Source: Ascaris suum (Eukaryota > Nematoda > Chromadorea > Rhabditida > Ascarididae). Taken from it: a stretch of DNA of 64,000 nucleotides. A program made the position numbers and the translations under genes. Each line of letters opens with the position of its first letter. Positions within the stretch are counted from its first letter, which is position 1. Location: assembly GCA_013433145.1 (NCBI GenBank), contig CM024176.1, forward strand, positions 7,798,520 to 7,862,519, in the 5' to 3' direction. The notes under the pieces are model-generated. The model was not told the origin of the DNA, searched no databases, and saw only the letters and a program-made list of their open reading frames with translations. Below, piece by piece: positions 54,905 through 64,000 of the stretch.

Positions 54905-57900
54905 ATACAGAAACTGAATTAGATGGAACTCGACTGTTTTCTTTTGCGTTTAATGGCAGCAGGGGTAAGAAACATGCCGACAGTTCATATCCGTTACCTG
55001 TGCTTCTGTCTTTTTTCCTCAAGTATTCTTATATCGAATGCACGCGTGGCTTCGACCATGAAATTATTGGATTCGCCTGTTCGTTTTTTGAAGTTTGCGC
55101 CAAGCTGAGGATAGTTTGAAGTATCATATGACGTTGGTACATATTACCATGCAAGACACTTTATTTCATCTTGAACATGCGCAGATTTTCCCAAGAAGTT
55201 TTTGTTATTTAACCATTTGTCTTCCTTCAGCCATGGTAAAAAACAACATTATGGTTATTTCACATTGAAAGCATTTTGCTCAGTCGCATAAAAAACGAGA
55301 CTGCACAAAAAAAGCAAAGAAATAATCGGTGCTCTAAAATCGTATTGATCGCTCCCTAAATGCTTGCTTTTACGAGCTTGTACGCAGCTCAGTTCGAGTC
55401 AGTTTGTCGAGTAGGAGATTCCAATGAAATGTCGGAACCGCATGCACTTAAGCGAAGAAAGACTGTACAAAATGTCGCGCAAAGAAAGGTGTTATCGCCA
55501 GAGCGCAACGAATAATTCGTTCACTTAGTGCCCCATTAATGGATAACGCTTTCTTGTTGAAATCCCCATAATGTCGGACATCAAAATTTAAAATTTTGAG
55601 AGTAACAGCAATCTTGGATGCGAAAAAAATATCAAATTTTCATCGTAACCACTGAAGAATCGATATGTTGTGATCCTTAAAATTTTTGCCCGAAGAGATG
55701 AGTTCGTATCGGAAAAAAGCGGCAAATTTCGGAACGTTCCTCCATAGCAAAAAAAATGCTATATCTCTAAAATGCTTCCTCTTATGACAAGATGCCCTAT
55801 GATTGGAGTTAGTTTAGGCAGCATCACGAAGAAACACATCTTATGAAAAATGGCATAAAAATTTCCAGGAGACCGAAAAAACAACAACAATAACAACTCT
55901 ATATTTATTCATGAAAGAGTAATTTCCTGAGACTTGCAAGGTCATTTCAGTTTTGTCACTTTATTTCTCACAGAGAGTAACAACATTTTTTTTTCTAATT
56001 TCCCAGCAGCATAACATTCACTCCGATCGCTCAGTGTCATTTCCATTGCGTCGACGCGTCCCGTGATCGAGGTGCTGTCGTGTCTCTATGTCACGTCTAA
56101 CTCTTCACTCGTGCAATACCTATCCATTCGGTCTATCCAATCGCACCACTACTTTTCGCCTCTATTGCCACTGTATATCTCATCGCAACTGTGTGTGTTT
56201 AAAACGGAATCTTGTGCCATCCGCTTTTGGCTATCTTTCGAAGTATATGTTATGTTAGTGACTGCCATCGGTCTATTGCTTTCCCTACCTACATTCAGTT
56301 ATAGGAAGTCAGTTAACCAGTCATAGTCAAGAGTTAGTCAAGTGCGTAGCAGTTAGACGGTCGCAAACATAATCACATGTGTAGTGAATGCCTTTATTTG
56401 TTCATTGCTGCGGTGTAGCGCCCTATTCGCTACGCAGCACTTTCAATATTTCTACGGGCCCTATAAATGATCTCTTTCTTGAGGCCATCAAATTCATCAC
56501 ATTCCTTTTCAACCTTTTTGTTATGTTCCATAATGCTGCTAATTTTACCGCATCTTTAATACCTTCGTTTTTATTTCTCCTCATTCTTTTTTTTTTTTTT
56601 TTTTTTTGCAATTGCAATGAAGTAATCAACAAATTGGAAATGGAATCGATGTTGTTTTTTACGTAGCGGTGTACCCTACATCTCTGAATGACTCCAAATA
56701 TTTTAGCTAATCAAAACATTCACGACATAGTGAGTACGCTATACAAGTCTAATAATAGCTTGAAGAAAGTAAAGCTCAAGTAAGAGTTCAGATAAAAAGT
56801 ATTTCTGGAAGAAAGAAGAGGATTTCCCATATATATGTTTTGAAGATTTTCTCTCGAAGAGGTCTGGACCAAGAAAGCTGAGTCCAGCCTCTTTCATATC
56901 CAAGCCTACATTTCGAAGATTTTTCTGTAATTTTGCATCGCCATTGCAGTAATGCATTTTATGCCAGTTCAACTGCCAATTCCTTCTTTATGCTACGAGC
57001 TAAAAGCACGATATCTCAGAAAAACGTTGTCGTAATGAGAATGAGTTCATTCCAGTTGATTAGGTCACCATTTTCGTTTGTTGCAATGAGATTCGATGAT
57101 TTCTTCAAACGAGTACAATTTAACTCAAATGAATTTTGTCCCATTGTTTGTTCGACTTACCTTTTGGGCGTTTTATTATTGATGCATCTGCATGAACTAA
57201 CATCCTTTAGGAAATACACAAGGAGATTCTGTTAATGAGAAGCTTTAATAAGGTTCTATTTGTGCACATTTCCTCATTCTGCTCTACAAAAGTGCATTAG
57301 GGCGATTACCGATGTTTCATGCACTTATACGCGTAGGTGGCTGTCTGCCGTTCGACAGTTCTAACTTGGAACGTGCCGCAGCTGAAGCGCTAAAATTAGA
57401 ATTTCAAGCCCGATAGGGGTTACAACGTCAAAAAGCGGTAATGATTTCCGTGTATTTTGAACGAGTGTGATTCTTAAACGCCATTGCACATGCTGTTTGA
57501 CCACTCTATACATGAAGGGATTTTTCCTCATATTTTCTTTCATTTCGTTTTTGATAACTAATGAAACCAATTTCTTGAGTGGGATACGAAAGCGCATATT
57601 GTGCCAATTTCTTCGTAAAACTCACAATTTTTTGATGCCGCTGTAGCAGTGTCTGAGGAGACCACATAAGTTTTACTGTAACCCTCCTCTTCCTTTTTTA
57701 TCTTGAGACATTTTCTTTCTCATCTTTCCTGGTGTCGTCTTTTATTGTATTTTAACTCTTCGAAGGTCCGCAGCATTATATATGACAACACTGCATGTTC
57801 TTTATTTACCCTTACACAGCTTTGCATTACCATGAGGTATTGAAGAGAATTTTATTCTGGTGAAGCCTTCTTGCACATTTGCCGCCGTTTCGTTGATTAC

Positions 57901-58189
57901 GAAGAGTGCAATAGTTTAGAACATTCGCTGAGTGCTAAAAGCTTATTTACGTTCATTTTGTGTCCCTTGAGTGTGAGAGGCCCTTCATATATACCGATGG
58001 AAATTGGGTGCCATTCGCTCGCCAAATGCCTCTTATGCCACGATTCTTTGTTTTTTTTATTCCGGCTCTTCTGCTGCTGAAAGAATGAAGGGCTCGAAAA
58101 TTAACTGGTTCATTATCATTGCAATTGCTCAACATCAACAGTAGGACATTTAAATACGAAATCCGTTCCAGCACTCTCTCTTTCTCTCA

Positions 58190-58503
<314 letters not shown>

Positions 58504-59336
58504 TACACATTTTCTTGTTTTAAAGTCCGCAAATGAATTTCATTTCATTTCGAAGGGCACTTCTGTCAAGAGGTCATTCTGTGGAACGGAAGTGTTTTCC
58601 TGGTTTATTATGACATTCACCGAATAGCAAAAGAGTGACCTTCATCGCTTTAGTTTTCTTGCTTAAAGGAGCACGAATACAAACCGCTGATTCTTGTTTG
58701 AATTGCAGACATAAGCTGGAGTAGCTTCAGATGAAACTACATTAAGAACCTATAGCTTATTGAGCGGAGATACCGTAAGATGTTGCACCTTTCACAGATC
58801 ACGACATCGGATGACAATGAGCTTAACTGTCACTTCAGTAGTAAATTTTGGATCAATGGAAGTGTTGCTCTCCAAACATTTTCCTTTTTCGTTTCAATCT
58901 GAGCGAGAAAATTGAGGAAGATATCGCTTCGTGCCAGAATCGACCGCAACCGTTTGCCACATGTCCGTTCTGTTTTATTGGTACTAACTTCAGGAGTTGA
59001 ATTTACTTCTTCTAGATGAAAAACTTATAAGATTAGCGTATGTTTGCTTGGTTAACGAAGACATTTGATTCATAGATGCCTAGTTTTAGGCCTTCTCCTC
59101 CGCCTTCCTTCTTAAAACTTTGCTGAAAATACCGCTGTTTTAAGGAAGTGAGACAACCACATGATAATCAGCGTTTGAAATAAATAAGTCTTACAAGAAA
59201 TATGGACAGAAATTCCTATAAAATGCAAATTTTTTCGGCTCTTCCGGCGGTTTTTCCAACAAAAGCAGCTAGAATGTTCGTCGTTTGCGATGAACTAAAA
59301 GGGATCGTTCCCAGCAATTTCGATGGTTACATTCAG

Positions 59337-59586
59337 TCACAATTTCATTGATGTGCTGGGAATGGGCATGGCTGTCGAGAGGGTAGCAAGAACCAGCATA
59401 AGAGCCGACAGTCATGGTCGTACATCATTGTTCCCGAACTTTGTAGCTCCCTTAAACGTAGGCCAACATTTGAGGAATACAACTTTCGCTGGCCCTCCTT
59501 TCCAGCCCATACGACTTCCCAATATGCCACCAGTGCCTAACTTCATGGAACATGAAGTGATCTTTGGGATCTTTCCATTCAGCTAG
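59337..59586 (+). CDS. Terminal coding exon, Pro-rich C-terminus
   Basis: The acceptor is ttacattcag, phase 2, with 82 codons to TAG. The peptide SHNFIDVLGMGMAVERVART continues with NFVAPLNVGQHLRN and a Pro/Phe/Asn-rich tail (PFQPIRLPNMPPVPNFM). Composition is clearly coding-like. Its start phase equals the end phase of the exon at 46376, so it may be the last exon of the Kunitz gene across a 13-kb intron. Otherwise it ends a separate gene with upstream exons I did not find. Confidence 0.5.
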
Positions 59587-61144
59587 TACTGCATATCCGT
59601 CAGTATCAACGCGCTGTGCTGTAAATGTTTGTCAAAAACCTTTCTAATGTGTTGACAGGGCACATTGATTATGGGTGAAATATCATGTGATATTCAGTAA
59701 GGATGCGAGAGGTCCGTTCTAGAAGTTGATAGGATTTCTCAACATTTGTAATAATTCATCGGGAATCTTCTAATTGCAACAGGAATCATAGATGCCTATT
59801 ATCATAGCGAATTTGAAAGACTCCTAGATTACAGTAATATGTACCTTTCTCTCTCATATGCACAATTAGAGACTTGATGGGCGGTATACCTACCATATGA
59901 CGATCACTGCATAATTAGAATGTTCATGTTGAAGTTCGGGTGCAAGTGCATCACTATTCAGAGGTCTTTGTGGACTGGAGATTTATTTTTGCATTTTTTG
60001 TTATTCCAGAGAGTATCTCAAGTAATTCATATTAGGTTGATAGTGACTCTAAGAGGCTCTTCTCATTCAACGCAATTTGTCCCACTAAAATTCACCTAAT
60101 TCTTGAAATCTAAGGCCATTCCTCAAGTTGTAACTCCTGTTGTATCTTTAACTTTGCCAACGCTAGACACCTTTCCAACCACAATCTCTGTGGAAATGTA
60201 ATCGTTCTTATTTTCACAAGAGAAGTTGTTTAGGCATGCATTCTTATACATAGCTGTTTTATTTTGCGACTGAAAAACAGCTTATAGGTTCCAATGAAAT
60301 GCAATATTTGCGAAGTGTTTATGGCATTAAAAATATTGAATACCCTATCAACTGTACTTTAAGTTGGAATGTTGATTTTTAATGCATTATCAATATTAAG
60401 GAATGCGATTTAGTTAGAAGTCTTGTTTAGTCACAGAAAAAGAAAATTGTTTATGAACCGAGCGAGTTGAAGCGAATTTTGTGCTTTTTAGGTGTTCCTA
60501 GTTAGTTTTTTGTTTCTTTAATTTAAAAGCTTCAGCGAAGTTTCTCGAGATTTATTTCATATGCGGATGACGGAGAAGTTGTTGAGAAAAAAAACGTGTA
60601 ATGGTGATCGCTGTTGCAAATCTTTGAGTCAATTTCCGAAATGATGGTAATAATTTGAGGTGACTGAAGAGTGACATTTCTTCAACGTCCACAACGAGAA
60701 AAGGCTTTTCACCACTAAGTTCATCACATGCGTGAACAAATATATTCGTTTTAGACCGTTCGTAAGGGGGTATTGTTAGGTTATTTCCTGTGCCACCATA
60801 ACAAATGTCTTTTGTTTGGTTGTTCTAGGACATGAGAGGCGTTTTCTTTCAAAGGATCGTGTTCTTCGACGAGCTTGGAACATGCTAACAAAGGGATTAG
60901 ACTAGATGGGAAGGTGGGAGTGAGAAACATTTTAATCACCAATACATTTTCCCAACGAACAAATAAATCACCTCGTCCATATGAAAATGGATATGAAGAT
61001 GCGGCAGCATTGTGTTTTTTTTTGCTCGGACATATTACTTACTCTTGCAGTGGAAAATTCGCCGGGGCGATCGGGCATAAGTTTTTTCTCTCGAAATGAC
61101 CATGCCGTAAGAAAGTGAACGTCAGCGATGAGCTGCTCCTCAAG

Positions 61145-61713
61145 GCGAACCCACAAGTTTCCTTGAGCATTGATCGACGTTATACAGCCGTTATTTCACT
61201 GTTTCTTGATTAATGAAAACGTTGTCCTTGAGCAGGTCAGAAGCCATCACCTTCCGCTTTTTGGGCAGTTATTGTGCAGTTGAACAACCTTGAGGGCATT
61301 CATTGTTCCCACTTGTCATGAAGTAATGATTTTCATTTAATTCTGGGCAAGGCCAAAAGTTGGCTTTATTATAAGGTGTAAATATGCGCAAGTACACAAT
61401 ACACTCCAATGTCAGTTTTCATGTGATTGTTGACGTTGCGTGCTCACTCAAATACACGCAAACTGCAACTGAAGTGACCACAGCAAGCATAATTGCCAGT
61501 GAAAGCGTTCGCAACACCTCAGAGATATAGCAGGTAATCTCTGTTTCGTTTCAGTTTGTGGATATTATTTTCATCGCTCAACAGCCAAAGAGTGATCTTA
61601 ATCTGAGCCTAAGCTAATCTAAAAAGACAGCTTTACTAGTTATTTCTTAGCTTTACTTTTCCTTGTGGAAGACCTGATCGTCTGATGCTCTTCATAAACG
61701 CGAACCCACAAGC
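61145..61713 (-). repeat. Pair of short related repeats (GCGAACCCACAAG)
   Basis: GCGAACCCACAAG occurs at 61145-61157 and 61700-61712 with similar flanks (GCTxCTC upstream). On the minus strand both copies translate as LWVR followed by acidic residues: LWVRLEEQLIADV and LWVRVYEEHQTIRSS. The second runs into a Lys-rich end and a stop. They may be copies of a decayed element or small exons; neither is established. Confidence 0.4.
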
Positions 61714-61776
61714 CTTCTTAGTGTCCACCATCGTTTGACTACATGTAGTCAAGCGATGGTGGACACTAAGAAGGCT
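61711..61776. repeat. 66-bp near-perfect palindrome
   Basis: The two 33-nt arms are reverse complements with a single mismatch (A/G near the centre) and no spacer; the centre is ACA|TGT. Transcribed, it would form a long hairpin with one wobble pair. No target-site duplication was identified. Confidence 0.9.
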
Positions 61777-64000
61777 AAAAATCACAGAGCGGCGCTATAA
61801 CAAACAATGATCCCCATGTTAGGTAATCGAATCTTCCTTCATAAATTCCAGCACCGTAAAAATCCATTAAAGCTCGAAATTTATGTCGTCTGAAGGTGCA
61901 GCCACCTGCAGGATACAAATTCTTTCGAATTCTTCGCATTGTTTTCCTCTGAACAGAGAATTGGTCTCATTCCATTGCCCAAACATGCCTCCTTGCAAAT
62001 AAATTGAGATCTCATTGGGATACAACTGTTCTAGTTTGTTGCATAGGAAAACGCGCAATTTAGCGTTGTGTTCCTGCTTTTCATGCTATTACACAACTGC
62101 AAAAAGCGCATTTTGTGCAACTCTGCTAGCCTTCTCGTTCAGTTGTTCCGTGCGATAATTTATTTTGTTTCTTGCTTTGCGCGAAGCATTCAATCGGAGT
62201 TCATTTTATCTGCTTCTGTAAATTTGCATGTGTTTATCTATCTGTCCACTCCACATTTTCAACCGAGCAGTAACTGAAGCCTGAGCTGGGGAATTTGCTC
62301 TCCGTAGTGTGTATCATACAACGATGTACCACACAAAATTTTAAGTTGATTCCTCCGGTTAGGAGGAATTATTTGCAGCTAGGCATGCCAAAAATTGGCT
62401 GCACTTTGGAAACGACCTATTTTTCATTTTGCAGCGGCCAGCTGTCAAACAAGCGTATTTTTCATGCAGGATTTGCGTCGACGTTCTGCTAGCTGAGTTT
62501 TCTTGAAATTCCATACGGGCAGCACCAGTGCATCGACTTCTGCACGACATTCGGCTGCCTTCAGATCATCTGTCAGAGTCAGTTGCAGTCTATGAGCTAG
62601 GCAGTTCAATGTTTTCGGAAATCACAAATCATGCCTCGTTCTTCTATCAGTCTTTTCGATACCGACTATTTCATTCTCGTCCTGTTCAAATGTATTACCT
62701 TCTGAACTGATAGATCTGTTGTAATCTGCACCATTGGGACTGGTAACGGTCGCTTTTTATACTTATTTTCAAAACAACGCATCACCTTTGCTTCTTATTC
62801 AAGTATCTCTTTCGACAAATCGTTCGATGCCCATGCTGTCGCAGATTTTCAGATAAGGTTCTTAAAGTTTCTGCGCGTTGCGATGTCCTGATGGCTCGTT
62901 TAAACCGAGAAATGCATTTTCGATAGAATCACCCCTCTATAGATTTGATCTCTATAGTAAATCGAAGCCGAGAGTCTTGATAATTTGACTCGGAAAATCT
63001 TCACAGTTGATCCTTAATGCAATAAAAAGGAATTTGATACACACGCTCTAGTTGGCAACAATGGTCGACGCTTTCACGTTTGCCACGATTCTCTTCTTCA
63101 TGTTTCTCGAGGACTCTTCTAGGAAAGGGCAAGAGAGTCTCTCTGAAGATTTTAGAAGATCGCAGATTCAGCACTTCTAAACACTTGGGATACTAGTAGC
63201 TAATGAAGAAACAGATATATTCGGTAGGGTAGTAGGTTTTGAAAATCACTTATGGCGTTTACTTTCTGCACAGTCATCATCTCATTTAATAGACTTCGCC
63301 CACGATTCTTGAAGCGTTGTTGCCGGTGCGTATCGTTTAATCGGGCGTCTCAGGAGCGGCTGCTTTCGCCAGCTCTGCGTATTCACATTCTCGTTGACCT
63401 TTCAAAATTTTCCGCGCTTTGCCATTTCCCGATCTGCCAGTTCATGCTCCCAAATTTCGCAAACTTGGAGGCTTCCTGGATCGCGTCTTAAAACTGCCAT
63501 ACTAGGTTCCACAGAATGTAACTCTAACGTTGTTGCTGCGTAACTCATCTGCCGCTCTGTGAGAAGATAGTATGTCACGAAGTATCAAACAGAAAAAAAA
63601 ATTTCCAAAGAAGTCAGAACGTGGACATTAATGCCATTCGCCGCATTTCATCAAATACAATCACTTCCGTGTTTTTCATAGTTAAAGAATGCTAGAGGTT
63701 TCATCATCTAGAATTTCCTTATAAAACAGCTGTCATTCAAGGCAAAACCTATTTCAACCATAAAATTGTATACCTATTGGGCATGTCTTCTGCTCATTAG
63801 CAGGAAATATAAGTAACGTGTGAAAATCACCGATGCATGATGCCAAACGAGTTGAATCGCAAAAAGCACTGGAGCCTCAAGAGTTTGTATGAAATTTGCA
63901 TGTCCGTTCCCTTCTCACTAAGCTGGGTCGCATGAAACAAAACGGAATACAAATGAAACAGAGGAAGAAGAAAACAGGTGATTCAAACAAGAGGAATTAT

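Larger units (their letters stand above)
59587..64000. other. Trailing region without a supported gene
   Basis: It contains the 66-bp palindrome and the GCGAACCCACAAG pair. Other open frames (for example minus strand 61867-62058 and plus strand 63252-63491) have no recognisable domain. Confidence 0.45.

Overview
The window is eukaryotic nuclear DNA and most resembles a clade V (strongylid/hookworm-like) nematode. The evidence is AT-rich non-coding DNA, small exons (26-175 nt for almost all) in long introns, T-rich/CAG splice acceptors, spliced-leader-type acceptors just upstream of start codons, long (TA)n microsatellites, and a cysteine-rich Kunitz/lustrin/thyroglobulin matrix protein of a kind common in nematodes. 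The species cannot be determined from the sequence. There are no rRNA, tRNA, CRISPR or prokaryotic features that I can support. Gene models were built by hand by joining exons whose splice phases agree, so exon edges are predictions.

Layout. 1-5.5 kb: no gene; one possible helix-turn-helix fragment on the minus strand, a (TA)n and a poly-C tract. 5,526-14,350 (+): complete eight-exon mitochondrial elongation factor Ts gene (tsfm), about 337 residues, including a GC-AG intron and a 22-bp palindrome over the start codon. 14,647-26,057 (+): a second multi-exon gene for an unrecognised, mainly helical protein; its introns hold a decayed reverse-transcriptase fragment and a possible nested gene (21.8-22.6 kb). 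26,241 to at least 46,376, possibly 59,586 (+): a secreted multidomain protein with signal peptide, Kunitz domains, cysteine-rich lustrin-type repeats and half of a thyroglobulin type-1 domain. 46.4-59.3 kb holds no gene I recognise and may be one long intron. 59.6-64 kb: no firm gene; a 66-bp near-perfect palindrome and a short dispersed repeat.

All three genes lie head-to-tail on the plus strand. Gene 2 ends only 184 nt before the start codon of the Kunitz gene, and that gap carries a stem-loop, a UAYYUU motif and a splice acceptor in the order seen in nematode operons processed by SL2-type trans-splicing. The best reading is a polycistronic unit linking gene 2 to the matrix/protease-inhibitor gene, possibly starting with tsfm. 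The products do not share an obvious pathway: one acts in mitochondrial translation, one is unknown, and one is secreted. That is common for nematode operons.
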